Shown in pieces: positions 1 to 9,148 of a stretch of DNA of 64,000 nt (position 1 is the first letter of the stretch; the number at the start of each line of letters is the position of its first letter). The stretch is taken from contig JBBDUV010000112.1 in NCBI GenBank assembly GCA_040903745.1, forward strand, positions 6,166 through 70,165. Direction: 5' to 3'. The notes under the pieces were generated by a model, which worked only from the letters and a program-made list of their open reading frames with translations, was not told where the DNA came from and ran no database searches. The translations under genes were made by a program, and so were the position numbers. The DNA comes from M55B112 sp040903745. GTDB taxonomy: Bacteria; Bacteroidota; Bacteroidia; Bacteroidales; GCA-2748055.

Positions 1-924
1 GAAAGATTTACCGAAGGTGCCGAGGGTGACCGGTACCTCTCTCCATCGGCACTTAATACCTATATTGAATGCAGCCTGAAATTTTATTTCAGGAAGATCG
101 CACAGATCCGGGAGCAGGAGGAGTTGCTCGAAGAGCTCGATGCCATCGGGTTCGGAAATATCCTTCATAAAACGATCCACCTGCTCTATGAACAACTGCC
201 GGCCAGCCACCGGCAGATCACCCGCGAAGAGCTCCTCGGCCTCTGCTCGGGCGATCTGCTCGATAAGAAACTGGAGGAGGTATTTGTGAGCGAGTATTTC
301 CGATCCGGCAAGAGCAGAACCATCGAGGGCAGAAACCTGGTTATCCTGGCGATCCTGAAAAAATACCTGCTCAAGATCATTGAAACCGATGCAACTATCG
401 CTCCCCTGGAACTGGTAAGCATGGAGGAAGAGTATATCATGGAGCGGGGGATCGCAACTCCGGCAGGCAGGCTCAGCGTGCGGATTGGGGGAAAGATCGA
501 TAGGGTAGACAAGCCGGTAGGGGATATAACCCGGATCATTGATTATAAAACAGGAGGGTCGGAACTGAAGTTTGAATCCATCGCTTCGTTGTTTGACAGG
601 GAACAGAAAAAGAGAAACAAGGAGGCCTTTCAGGCTTTTGTTTATGCCTCGCTATATCTGGACCAACATCCGGATGAGCCGGTGCAGCCCGGATTGTATG
701 TGGTTAGAAAAATGTTCGGGGAGGACTATTCGACCCGGTTTATGATGGGCAGTTCGGGTAAGAAGCAACCCCTGCTCTCTTTTAATGAATACACGGAAGA
801 GTTCAACGAACACCTTAGCGCAATTCTAACAGAGATTTATGATCCCGGGGTGCCATTTGTTCAGACAGAGGTTACAGACCACTGTAAGTACTGTGACTTC
901 AAGGAGATATGCGACAGACACTAA
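1..924 (+). CDS. AddB-like PD-(D/E)XK nuclease, C-terminal part (5' truncated by window)
   Basis: The frame is open from base 1, so the gene starts outside the window; 307 C-terminal residues are visible. The part near base 36 reads YLSPSALNTYIEC, the entry to the RecB-family nuclease fold of AddB-type helicase-nucleases. GGKIDRVD followed by IIDYKTGG (about 484-555) gives the catalytic Asp and D-x-K. One Cys near base 72 and three in HCKYCDFKEIC near the end form the four-Cys pattern that binds a 4Fe-4S cluster in AddB. The family acts in double-strand break resection with an AddA partner, which would lie upstream. The stop overlaps the convergent trmD stop by 4 bp. The nuclease class is sure; the exact paralog is inferred from the missing upstream part. 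Confidence 0.85.
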   Translation, partial: ERFTEGAEGDRYLSPSALNTYIECSLKFYFRKIAQIREQEELLEELDAIGFGNILHKTIHLLYEQLPASHRQITREELLGLCSGDLLDKKLEEVFVSEYFRSGKSRTIEGRNLVILAILKKYLLKIIETDATIAPLELVSMEEEYIMERGIATPAGRLSVRIGGKIDRVDKPVGDITRIIDYKTGGSELKFESIASLFDREQKKRNKEAFQAFVYASLYLDQHPDEPVQPGLYVVRKMFGEDYSTRFMMGSSGKKQPLLSFNEYTEEFNEHLSAILTEIYDPGVPFVQTEVTDHCKYCDFKEICDRH

Positions 925-1601
925 TCATTTAGCAGGTCGGGACGTAGTTTGCGGGTTTTTTCGAGTGCCTGTTCCTGTTTCCACTCCTCAATTTTTGCTG
1001 CATGTCCCGAAAGTAGAATTTCAGGTACCTTCCACCCCTTGTAATCAGCCGGACGGGTATAGACAGGAGGAGAGAGCAGGTTGTCCTGGAAGGAATCGGA
1101 CAGTGCAGAGGTGCTGTCAGATATTGCCCCCGGAATGATTCTGACGATACTGTCAGTAATCACTGCCGCAGCCAGTTCACCACCAGAGAGAACATAATCG
1201 CCAATGGAAAGCTCCATGGTGACCAGGTGGTCGCGAACCCGTTGGTCGACCCCCTTGTAGTGGCCACAGAGGATGATCAGGTTCTTCATGCTGCTAAGTT
1301 TGTTGGCGGTATGCTGACTAAATACAGGTGCATCAGGGGTTGTAAAAATGATTTCGTCGTAATCCCTTTCCGATTTCAGCTTTTGAATGGCAACTTCAAT
1401 AGGTTGAATGGACATCACCATCCCTGCCTCACCGCCAAAGGGATAATCATCCACCTTCCTGTGTTTGTCGTCAGAATAATCGCGCAGATGATGGACCACA
1501 ATTTCTACAAGTCCTTTGTCACGGGCTCGCTTCACTATTGAATGGTCGAGTGGGCCCTTTAGCAATTCGGGCAGTACAGTAAGTATGTCAATTCTCATCA
1601 T
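921..1601 (-). CDS. trmD: tRNA (guanine-37-N1)-methyltransferase TrmD
   Basis: TrmD makes m1G37 in tRNAs reading CNN codons and prevents +1 frameshifting. The 226-residue protein has the usual length and order: N-terminal MRIDILTVLPELL, the trefoil-knot SAM site around ILCGHYKGVDQRV and IGDYVLSGGE, then the Asp/Pro-rich region ending in SPPVYTRPADYKGWKVPE and the C-terminal HAAKIEEWK helix that contacts tRNA. Two ATG codons stand in tandem (1601 and 1598). The second gives the more usual MRID start, and a -7 box lies only 5-8 bp upstream, so the mRNA may be nearly leaderless. Confidence 0.95.
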   Translation of the reverse strand: MMRIDILTVLPELLKGPLDHSIVKRARDKGLVEIVVHHLRDYSDDKHRKVDDYPFGGEAGMVMSIQPIEVAIQKLKSERDYDEIIFTTPDAPVFSQHTANKLSSMKNLIILCGHYKGVDQRVRDHLVTMELSIGDYVLSGGELAAAVITDSIVRIIPGAISDSTSALSDSFQDNLLSPPVYTRPADYKGWKVPEILLSGHAAKIEEWKQEQALEKTRKLRPDLLND

Positions 1602-1605
1602 TTTG

Positions 1606-1613
1606 CAAAAATA
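1606..1613 (-). promoter_or_regulatory. Bacteroidota -7 box upstream of trmD
   Basis: TATTTTTG on the minus strand matches TAnnTTTG, the -7 element of the primary sigma factor in Bacteroides and relatives. It lies just before the trmD start codons, which would leave almost no 5' leader. No clear -33 TTG was placed. Confidence 0.4.
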
Positions 1614-1743
1614 GTGAAATATTGGCAGATGGACGATCTAACTTGCGACCAGCAAAGGTGGAACGGTTTTTGATCAATAGTATTGGAATTAATAATAAAA
1701 TAAGTAATTTGGTTTCGAAGATCTAATATAATCCTCTGGTTCT

Positions 1744-3981
1744 ATGAAATATTCTGATAATAATGATCATTACCTCAATGATGATCATTTGGAAAACGTA
1801 AACAAGAAAAGTGAAGAGTCGGTTGATGCGAATAGTGACAATACAGAAGAAAAGTCTTTCACCGATCCGGATCCGGATGCGACACAGGATATGTCTGATG
1901 TACCGGCAAGAGAGTTGCATGACCTGAATGCTGGTGAGGGTCATGACGAACAACCATCAAAGGAGGAAAAGAGTGATGAAGCGCCAAAGGAGCCGGAAAA
2001 GACAGAGCACAATGAAGAGCAGCCGGTAGCTGCTGATGGTTCGGACCATCAGGAGAATGAAGCAAAGGAGCCGGAAGTAGCTGATCCAAAGGATGATGAG
2101 CAGAAATCGAATCAAGTAGCTGCAGATAATATGGAAGCGGAAGTAGAGCAGGAAAAGCCGGAAATTAAGGATGATGAGCAAATAGAGAATAAAGGAGCTG
2201 TAGAGAAAAAGGAACCGGAGAAAGAACCGGAAAAGCCGGAAATAAAGGGAGAGGAGAAGATTAAATATGGGCTGCTTAGCAAGTCGGACCTGGTAAAACT
2301 TCTTGAAGATCTGCTGAATAAGAAGTCATTTGAAGAGATGCGATCGTCCGTTAACGAAATACAGGAAATTTATAGCAATAAGCAGGAAGCGGAACTAATT
2401 GAAAAGAGAGAGAAGTTTATTGCTGAAGGTGGTTTGGAGCAGGATTTTAAGCCGGCCGAGGATCCGGTCGACAGGAAGATGGAAGAGTTGGCAGGACGGT
2501 ATAAATCACTCAAGGCAGATTACAACAAACAACTGGAAGATGAGAAAGAAACCAATCTGAAGATTAAACAGGAGATCCTTGAAGAATTCAGATTGTTGAT
2601 GGAACAACAGGAGAGCTTTGACAACACATTCAGGAAATTCAAACAACTGCAAAAGAGATGGTTTAACGTAGGAATTGTTCCCAGGCAGAATGTCAGGGAT
2701 CTTTGGAATTCCTATAATTTCTTCGTAGACAAGTTCAATGACTATGTCAATATCAGCAAAGAGCTTAAAGTGCTTGATCTGAAAAAGAACCTTGAAAAGA
2801 AAACGGAGTTGTGTAATAAAGCAGAAGCACTTGCCAACGAATCGAACATTTCAACCGCCTTCAAAACTCTCCAAACCTATCATGCACAGTGGCGTAAAAT
2901 TGGTCCGGTACCACGTGAAGATAAAGATGCGATCTGGGAACGGTTCCGTTCAGCTACCTCTGTTATCAATAAAGAACACCAACAATTCCAGGTCAGGATG
3001 AAGGAGTTGCTGTTTGAAAACCTGGATCTGAAGAAAGGATTGTGTGAAAAGGCAGAAGCACTTGCAGCTCTTGAACTCTCAGAACACAGGGACTGGGAAA
3101 AGAAGACCAGGGAGTTGTTGAAAATTCAGAAAGAGTGGAAAACAATTGGATACACCCCAAAAAAAGAGAATAACAAGATATACTCACGGTTCAGAAAGGC
3201 GTGTGATGAGTTTTTCAGGAAGAAGGCTGCTTTTTATGCCGAGAACCTGGAACAACAGAAGGAGGTTTTGCAGCGGAAGAAAGAAATTGTGGTTGCTGCT
3301 GAGGAGTTGAAGGACAGTACTGACTGGAAGCCGACCACTGATAAATTGATCGACTTGCAGAAACAGTGGAAGGAATCCGGACCCTTGCCAAGAAAGGAGT
3401 CTGATAAGTTGTGGTTTAGGTTCAGGTCGGCCTGCGACCATTTTTTTAATAATAAATCAGAATTCTATGGTGGAAAAAAAGAATCCTATGAGGAAAATCT
3501 CAAGAAGAAGAAGGCTTTAATCGAAGAGATCAAAACGGTTGTTCCACCGGGAGATGCCGATGAGCTGGCCGCTCTGACGGAGAAGTTTCAGGAGCGGTAT
3601 GATGAAATAGGATTTGTTCCTGTGGAAGACAAAGACAGGATCAGAGATGAATTCAGGGATGCTATCAGCGGCATTGTAAACAGGATTGATACTGATGAGC
3701 ATACCAAGGCCCTTATTCAATACAGGGTGAAGATATCTGCGATAGCGAATAGTCCGAGAAGTGACACTAAGTTGCGTTTTGAGCGTGACAAGGTGATGGA
3801 CAAATTACAGCAACTAAAAAATGATATTGGTGTATGGGAGAACAATATCGGATTCTTCAAACAGACCAAGAGTGCTGAAGAAACCATCTCAGATTTCCAG
3901 GATAAGATCGACGATGCACATGCCCGGATTAAACTTCTGGAAAACAAAATCAGGATTATCGATCAATCTGAAGGAATATAG
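1744..3981 (+). CDS. DUF349 repeat protein with long acidic N-terminus
   Basis: The 745-residue protein has two parts. Residues 1 to about 170 are low-complexity and very acidic, rich in Glu, Asp, Lys and Pro. The rest carries several DUF349 units, each recognisable as K-x-LCxKAExL ... W...L..LQ.xWK.xGxxPR...D.xWxRFRxAxDxFF, giving a long helical, coiled-coil-like protein. No signal peptide or membrane segment is seen, so it is cytoplasmic. DUF349 proteins of this build are common in Bacteroidota and their function is not established. It lies 80 bp before pyrG on the same strand. The family call is sure; no activity is proposed. Confidence 0.9.
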   Translation: MKYSDNNDHYLNDDHLENVNKKSEESVDANSDNTEEKSFTDPDPDATQDMSDVPARELHDLNAGEGHDEQPSKEEKSDEAPKEPEKTEHNEEQPVAADGSDHQENEAKEPEVADPKDDEQKSNQVAADNMEAEVEQEKPEIKDDEQIENKGAVEKKEPEKEPEKPEIKGEEKIKYGLLSKSDLVKLLEDLLNKKSFEEMRSSVNEIQEIYSNKQEAELIEKREKFIAEGGLEQDFKPAEDPVDRKMEELAGRYKSLKADYNKQLEDEKETNLKIKQEILEEFRLLMEQQESFDNTFRKFKQLQKRWFNVGIVPRQNVRDLWNSYNFFVDKFNDYVNISKELKVLDLKKNLEKKTELCNKAEALANESNISTAFKTLQTYHAQWRKIGPVPREDKDAIWERFRSATSVINKEHQQFQVRMKELLFENLDLKKGLCEKAEALAALELSEHRDWEKKTRELLKIQKEWKTIGYTPKKENNKIYSRFRKACDEFFRKKAAFYAENLEQQKEVLQRKKEIVVAAEELKDSTDWKPTTDKLIDLQKQWKESGPLPRKESDKLWFRFRSACDHFFNNKSEFYGGKKESYEENLKKKKALIEEIKTVVPPGDADELAALTEKFQERYDEIGFVPVEDKDRIRDEFRDAISGIVNRIDTDEHTKALIQYRVKISAIANSPRSDTKLRFERDKVMDKLQQLKNDIGVWENNIGFFKQTKSAEETISDFQDKIDDAHARIKLLENKIRIIDQSEGI

Positions 3982-4061
3982 TTGATAAATCCATCAAAGA
4001 ATATTTTTAACAATCTGAGATTATTTATTACTTTGCGGCTTAATCTTTAGCTCCAATTATT

Positions 4062-5672
4062 TTGACCAGGACAAAGTATGTATTTGTAACGGGTGGGGTT
4101 ACCTCTTCACTCGGAAAAGGTATTATTTCCGCTTCCCTCGGCCGCTTGCTGCAGGCGAGAGGATTTTCTGTCACCATCCAGAAACTTGATCCTTACATCA
4201 ATGTGGATCCCGGCACCTTGAATCCCTATGAACATGGCGAATGCTATGTGACCGATGATGGTGCGGAAACAGACCTGGACCTTGGTCATTATGAGCGCTT
4301 TCTGGACATTCAAACATCTCAGGCCAACAATGTTACAACCGGTCGGGTCTACCAGTCAGTTATTAACAAGGAGCGCCGGGGTGATTATCTTGGTAAAACG
4401 GTGCAGGTGATCCCGCATATTACCGACGAGATCAAACGGGGGATTACTCTTCTCGGAAAGGGAGGAAAATATGATGTTATCATTACTGAGATCGGCGGAA
4501 CAGTGGGCGACATTGAATCACTGCCCTATATTGAAGCTGTGCGTCAGTTGAGGTGGGATCTGGGGTACAGTAATACAGCCATTATTCACCTTACACTTGT
4601 TCCTTATCTGAGTGCTTCCGGTGAATTAAAAACCAAGCCTACACAGCATTCAGTAAAGGTATTACTTGAAAACGGTATACAACCCGATATTCTTGTTCTT
4701 AGAACTGAACGCCAATTAACAAAGGATATTCGCAAAAAGGTGGCACTGTTTTGCAATGTGAACATCGAATCTGTAATACAGTCGATCGATGTCTCAACTA
4801 TTTATGAGGTACCTCTCCTCATGCAGGAGGAAAATCTGGATAAGTCGGTTCTGTCAAAGCTTAAGCTGGAGTCCAGGGAGCCGATAAAGCTAAAGGCATG
4901 GCGCGATTTTGTCAAGAGGCTCAAGAATGCAGAGAAGGAGGTTAGGATTGCACTCGTGGGAAAATATGTTGAACTATATGACTCCTATAAATCCATTATT
5001 GAATCACTGACCCATGCGGGGGCGATGAATGATGTCAATGTGATTGTGACCTGTATCCATTCGGAAATGATCTCTCCGGAGACCATCAATGAGGATTTGA
5101 AGGGGTATGACGGGATTATAGTTGCGCCTGGATTTGGCGACCGCGGTATTGACGGGAAGATATGGGCCGTTCAATATGCCCGGGAAAATAAAATACCCTT
5201 CTTTGGCATTTGCCTGGGATTACAGTGTGCTGTGATCGAGTTTGCCCGAAACGTGCTTGGTTATAAGGATGCCCATTCCACTGAGATGACAAACATTACG
5301 AAGCATCCTGTGATCGACCTGATGGAAGAGCAGAAGGGGGTGACAGAAAAGGGCGGAACGATGCGGCTTGGCGGATATGCCTGTGAGCTGGTGAAGAATT
5401 CCAAATCCTCTGCCATTTATAAAAAAGAGATGATCAGGGAACGGCACAGACACCGGTACGAATTCAACAATGATTTCCTGGAAGAATTTGAAAGTAATGG
5501 TATGCTGGCAGCAGGAATAAACCCGGAGAGCAACCTGGTTGAGATTATGGAGCTGCCTGATCATCCCTGGTTTATTGGAACGCAGTTCCATCCGGAATAC
5601 AGCAGTACTGTTCTGACTCCACATCCGCTGTTTGTCAGTTTTATCAAATCGGCCCTTGATCATTCCAGTTAG
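4062..5672 (+). CDS. pyrG: CTP synthase PyrG
   Basis: It converts UTP, ATP and glutamine to CTP, the last step of de novo CTP synthesis. The 536-residue protein has the synthetase domain first, with the P-loop in VTGGVTSSLGKG near residue 10 and the IGGTVGDIES motif near 145. A class I glutaminase domain follows, with nucleophile Cys384 in GICLGLQ and His510/Glu512 in FHPEYSS. The start must be TTG at 4062: the frame has a stop at 4041 and no ATG or GTG in between, and MTRTKYVFVTGG matches the usual N-terminus. A near-consensus box TTACTTTG lies at about 4029-4036. Spacing suggests its own transcript rather than coupling to the DUF349 gene. Confidence 0.96.
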   Translation: MTRTKYVFVTGGVTSSLGKGIISASLGRLLQARGFSVTIQKLDPYINVDPGTLNPYEHGECYVTDDGAETDLDLGHYERFLDIQTSQANNVTTGRVYQSVINKERRGDYLGKTVQVIPHITDEIKRGITLLGKGGKYDVIITEIGGTVGDIESLPYIEAVRQLRWDLGYSNTAIIHLTLVPYLSASGELKTKPTQHSVKVLLENGIQPDILVLRTERQLTKDIRKKVALFCNVNIESVIQSIDVSTIYEVPLLMQEENLDKSVLSKLKLESREPIKLKAWRDFVKRLKNAEKEVRIALVGKYVELYDSYKSIIESLTHAGAMNDVNVIVTCIHSEMISPETINEDLKGYDGIIVAPGFGDRGIDGKIWAVQYARENKIPFFGICLGLQCAVIEFARNVLGYKDAHSTEMTNITKHPVIDLMEEQKGVTEKGGTMRLGGYACELVKNSKSSAIYKKEMIRERHRHRYEFNNDFLEEFESNGMLAAGINPESNLVEIMELPDHPWFIGTQFHPEYSSTVLTPHPLFVSFIKSALDHSS

Positions 5673-5748
5673 AGGGCTCCATTCTCTTATAATGCGGGCA
5701 ATTCTTTAGACTTTTGAATTTATTACCCGAATAATTCAGCTAAAACAT

Positions 5749-5756
5749 TACTTTTG
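5749..5756 (+). promoter_or_regulatory. -7 box upstream of yidC
   Basis: TACTTTTG is an exact TAnnTTTG match 25 bp upstream of the yidC ATG, in the gap after pyrG. No -33 TTG was found at the usual spacing. Confidence 0.4.
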
Positions 5757-5781
5757 TGGCTGCGTAACAATAGATTTTATA

Positions 5782-7719
5782 ATGGACAAAAATTCGATCG
5801 TCGGTATTGTACTGATCGGTGTCATCCTGATAGGATATAGCATTTTTACCAAACCGGCCCGCGAGGCACAGATGGAAGCACTTCGAAGGAATGATTCCAT
5901 TGCCATGGTGGAACAGTTAAGGCAGCAGGAACAGCAGCAAAAACAGCAGCAGGGACAAGTATTGCAGGAAGAGAGTGCCGGGCCATCAACCGGCGAAGCT
6001 GACAGGGATATTATAGCCAGGGAGCAGGAGAAGAATTTCGGTGTATTCAGGAGCGGACTGGAGGGAAAAGAGGAGTATGTAACCTTGGAGAATGAGTTGG
6101 TAAAGCTTGAGTTTTCAACCCTTGGCGGCAGGCCCTACAGTGCGACTCTCAAGGAGTATACTACGCACGATTCATTGCCGGTTGTTCTGTTTGATGGGGA
6201 TTCGTCAAGATTTGACCTTCAGTTTTTTGCAGACAGCCGCCGGATTAATACCGGTGAGTTGTTTTTCAAACCCGGTACCAGTCAAAAGAAAGTGGTTGTA
6301 AGCGATCGTGAAAAAAGCCTGTCCATGCGCCTTGATATAACTGAAGACGCATTTATCGAGTATACCTACACCCTGCATCCCGGAAAATACATGATCGATT
6401 TTGATATCCGGCTGGTAGGACTCGAGCAGTTTCGGACGGATAACATGACCTACCTGTATGAGATCTATTTCCCCTCCACGGAAAGAGGGTATCAGAATGA
6501 AAACAACTACACATCATTGTTTTACAGGTACAAGGAGGGAAGCATTGAAAAGTTTAATATGCGATCCAAAAAAAGCATACAGGAGGAAACTGCTGTTACT
6601 CAGCTGGAATGGATTGCTTACAAGCACCAGTTCTTCTCCACTGTGTTTATTGCAAAAGATTACTTTTCGAGCGCCTATATGATGAATGAGCGGTTTGAGA
6701 ATCCCGGGAAATATATCAGGCACTTTTCGAGTGAAATTGACCTGCCATATGCCAGGATGAATGACCAGACAATGTCCATGGCATTCTATTTTGGCCCCAA
6801 TCACCATACCACATTGAAAAAGTATGACGAATGGAAACTTGAAAATCTCGTAACGGTAGGTGGCTCTGTTATCAGATGGCTCAATGAGTTTGTCATTATA
6901 CCGATCTTCAATTGGTTGAACCGGTCGATTGCCAATTATGGTATTATCATCCTGTTGCTTACCCTGATCCTGAAAACGGCCCTTTTTCCGCTTACATACA
7001 AATCATACAAATCACAGGCTGTGATGCGGGTGCTGAAGCCGCAGGTTGACGAGATCAATGAGAAGTATCCTAAAAAGGAGGATGCAATGAAGAAGCAGCA
7101 GGCCACAATGGCTCTTTACAAAAAAGCGGGCGCCAATCCATTGGGTGGCTGCCTGCCCATGCTGGCACAGATGCCCATATTGTATGCCATGTTTCGCTTT
7201 TTCCCCACTTCCATTGAACTACGTGGCGAGAGTTTTCTGTGGGCCGATGACTTGTCAACCTACGACAGTATACTCGACCTGCCTTTCACCATTCCCATGT
7301 ATGGGGATCATGTGAGCCTTTTTACGATTTTGATGACCGTTACAACGGTGCTCAGTATGAAGATCAATAACCAGATGACCTCTACCAGTGCCATGCCGGG
7401 AATGAAGACCATGATGTACATCATGCCGGTGATGTTCATGTTTATTCTCAACAGTTTCTCAGCGGCATTGACCTATTATTATTTCCTGGCCAATGTGATT
7501 ACCCTTGGACAAAACTTCATTTTTAAATATTTCACCGATGAGGAGGCGATTTTAAGAAAGATCAATGCCCGGACGGCAAAGCCCAAAAAGAAATCTAAAT
7601 GGCAGGCCAGGCTGGAGGAGATGACAAAGCAGCAGCAGGCCCAGAAAAGCAGATCTTTGCCTAAGGGGAAGCCATCACCGAAAGGTAAATCATTACCAAA
7701 GGGAGGTAAACGAAGATAA
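5782..7719 (+). CDS. yidC: Membrane protein insertase YidC
   Basis: It inserts and folds inner-membrane proteins, alone or with SecYEG. The 645-residue protein begins with an N-terminal anchor segment (about residues 5-22, SIVGIVLIGVILIGYSIF). A Gln-rich linker and the large periplasmic domain typical of Gram-negative YidC follow. The conserved membrane core starts near residue 365 (WLNEFVIIPIFNWLNR, then GIIILLLTLILKTALFPLTY with the groove Lys/Arg region), with further membrane helices around 455, 515 and 555. The tail is Lys-rich and Pro-rich (KGKPSPKGKSLPKGG), as in Bacteroidota homologues, and can contact the ribosome. It follows pyrG by 109 bp. Confidence 0.96.
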   Translation: MDKNSIVGIVLIGVILIGYSIFTKPAREAQMEALRRNDSIAMVEQLRQQEQQQKQQQGQVLQEESAGPSTGEADRDIIAREQEKNFGVFRSGLEGKEEYVTLENELVKLEFSTLGGRPYSATLKEYTTHDSLPVVLFDGDSSRFDLQFFADSRRINTGELFFKPGTSQKKVVVSDREKSLSMRLDITEDAFIEYTYTLHPGKYMIDFDIRLVGLEQFRTDNMTYLYEIYFPSTERGYQNENNYTSLFYRYKEGSIEKFNMRSKKSIQEETAVTQLEWIAYKHQFFSTVFIAKDYFSSAYMMNERFENPGKYIRHFSSEIDLPYARMNDQTMSMAFYFGPNHHTTLKKYDEWKLENLVTVGGSVIRWLNEFVIIPIFNWLNRSIANYGIIILLLTLILKTALFPLTYKSYKSQAVMRVLKPQVDEINEKYPKKEDAMKKQQATMALYKKAGANPLGGCLPMLAQMPILYAMFRFFPTSIELRGESFLWADDLSTYDSILDLPFTIPMYGDHVSLFTILMTVTTVLSMKINNQMTSTSAMPGMKTMMYIMPVMFMFILNSFSAALTYYYFLANVITLGQNFIFKYFTDEEAILRKINARTAKPKKKSKWQARLEEMTKQQQAQKSRSLPKGKPSPKGKSLPKGGKRR

Positions 7720-7790
7720 TTGTGAGGTGATGTGTTGGAATAGTTTTACCAGGAAGAGGGTGTTGGGATTGTAATGAATTAAATACGCAG

Positions 7791-8276
7791 TCAGACTCCT
7801 TTTAAGCCCACCATTTTAATGGCAGTTACAGCTGCTTCATCGCCTTTATTTCCATGCTTTCCACCTGCCCGGTCAACAGCCTGTCGCTTATTTTCAGTGG
7901 TGAGTAAACCAAAGATAAAGGGTATATCATATTCAAGGTTCAATTCAGCAATCCCATGTGTCACTCCCTGGCAGATAAAGTCAAAGTGTCTGGTCTCTCC
8001 CTGGATCACACAGCCAATGGCGATTACTGCATCCAACGCATGTTTTTCTGCCATAAGCCTTGAGCCGTATATCAGTTCAAAACTTCCGGGTACAGGTATC
8101 ACATGAATATTCTCATCAGGACAGCCATTCTTTTTAAGCGTTTGTATTGCACCCTCCGCCAGAATTGCTGTTATCTCCTCGTTCCATTCGGAAACGACGA
8201 TCCCGAATTTCATACCGGAAGCATCAGGTACTTTTTCAGGATCATATTTGGAGAGATTCTTCAGACTGGTTGCCAT
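7791..8276 (-). CDS. ribH: 6,7-dimethyl-8-ribityllumazine synthase RibH
   Basis: It makes lumazine from 5-amino-6-ribitylaminouracil and dihydroxybutanone phosphate, the penultimate step of riboflavin synthesis. The 161-residue chain shows FGIVVSEWNEEIT at the substrate site near residue 25, VPGSFELIYGSR in the middle, and GCVIQGETRHFDFICQG, which holds the catalytic His. TTENKRQAVDRAGGKHGNKG follows as in the family. It lies 18 bp after the TPR gene on the same strand and should share its transcript. No other rib gene is in the window. Confidence 0.96.
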   Translation of the reverse strand: MATSLKNLSKYDPEKVPDASGMKFGIVVSEWNEEITAILAEGAIQTLKKNGCPDENIHVIPVPGSFELIYGSRLMAEKHALDAVIAIGCVIQGETRHFDFICQGVTHGIAELNLEYDIPFIFGLLTTENKRQAVDRAGGKHGNKGDEAAVTAIKMVGLKGV

Positions 8277-8294
8277 GACAGGAATTTTATTTAT

Positions 8295-8993
8295 TTAAAG
8301 GAAATCAAGTTGTGCCTCAACCCGGCCAATGTATTTTTTCATTTCCCGCCCCTCGTTCGATTCCGGATATTCGATATTGATGCGTTTATAGACCTCAAGG
8401 GCTTTGTTCAGTGCTCCCATCTCTTCATAAACGATCCCTGCTTTTTTCAGGATGATCGGCGATGAAAATTTGTTTTCATATTTTTTTGCAGCCCTGATGT
8501 AGGTCGAAGCTGCCTTATCATATTCAAGGATCTCGCTGTATGCATCACCCAGCGCACTCATCGCTGCAGCGCCGGTGATGAGGTCCCTGGTTCTGTATCC
8601 AGAAAGGTAGCTGATGGCTGATTCATAATCGCCCAGTTCAAGGAAACAAACACCTGCATAATACTTAGCCAGTCTTGCCGCTTTGGTGATTGAATACTCA
8701 TCAATGACATCCAGAAAACCGGGAAAAGTTCCGTAACCGTTCAGCGCCAAATTAAAAGAATCACGTTCAAAAAAGCGTTCAGCCATGTACATGCTTGCAG
8801 CAGCTTCCTGGTTTTTTGGTTGGAGTATGTATCGGTTTCCGGCTATGAGAAGCATAGCGATTGCCAAAACTACCAAAAGTGCATTTACCAAAAGCTTCTG
8901 GTTATTTTCGATGAATAATTCCGTGCGCGATAGTGCTGATTCAATATTACCAAGACTCTTATCTCCCTGAACCTCTTTTTGTTTGCGGGCCAT
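8295..8993 (-). CDS. Membrane-anchored TPR protein (YfgM/BamD-like organisation)
   Basis: This 232-residue protein has a charged N-terminus, one membrane helix at about residues 37-56 (LLVNALLVVLAIAMLLIAGN), then helical repeats of TPR type such as YYAGVCFLELGDYESAISYL and ALGDAYSEILEYDKAASTYI. The topology, a short cytoplasmic tail with TPRs outside the cytoplasm, resembles YfgM, an ancillary SecYEG/chaperone partner. That is analogy only. It is the first gene of a two-gene unit with ribH and is divergent from recF. Confidence 0.75.
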   Translation of the reverse strand: MARKQKEVQGDKSLGNIESALSRTELFIENNQKLLVNALLVVLAIAMLLIAGNRYILQPKNQEAAASMYMAERFFERDSFNLALNGYGTFPGFLDVIDEYSITKAARLAKYYAGVCFLELGDYESAISYLSGYRTRDLITGAAAMSALGDAYSEILEYDKAASTYIRAAKKYENKFSSPIILKKAGIVYEEMGALNKALEVYKRINIEYPESNEGREMKKYIGRVEAQLDFL

Positions 8994-9028
8994 TTTTAAC
9001 GTTTTTTATACATTTTTTAAAACAACCG

Positions 9029-9036
9029 CAAATGTA
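9029..9036 (-). promoter_or_regulatory. -7 box for the TPR-ribH unit
   Basis: The minus strand reads TACATTTG, an exact TAnnTTTG match, 36 bp upstream of the TPR gene start in the divergent gap with recF. Confidence 0.45.
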
Positions 9037-9121
9037 ATGGTTTTTCCCAAATTTGCCTGCATAGTTGACAAAAAGTTGTCGGAATATTGCTGCTGCTTAT
9101 GATTTTTACTTGAATATACCG

Positions 9122-9129
9122 TACATTTG
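9122..9129 (+). promoter_or_regulatory. -7 box for recF
   Basis: TACATTTG, an exact TAnnTTTG match, lies 20 bp before the ATG at 9149. It lies inside the longer open frame that begins at 9065, which argues that the upstream codons are not translated. Confidence 0.5.
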
Positions 9130-9148
9130 TTTCAGTAGAAATTATAAT

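Noticed and set aside
7070..7258. Minus-strand frames inside long genes such as yidC, aconitase-type genes and the glycosidase
   Set aside because: Shadows of GC-biased coding sequence with no family signature.
9065..9148. 28-codon N-terminal extension of recF
   Set aside because: It contains a perfect -7 box and has no family similarity; the ATG at 9149 is used.
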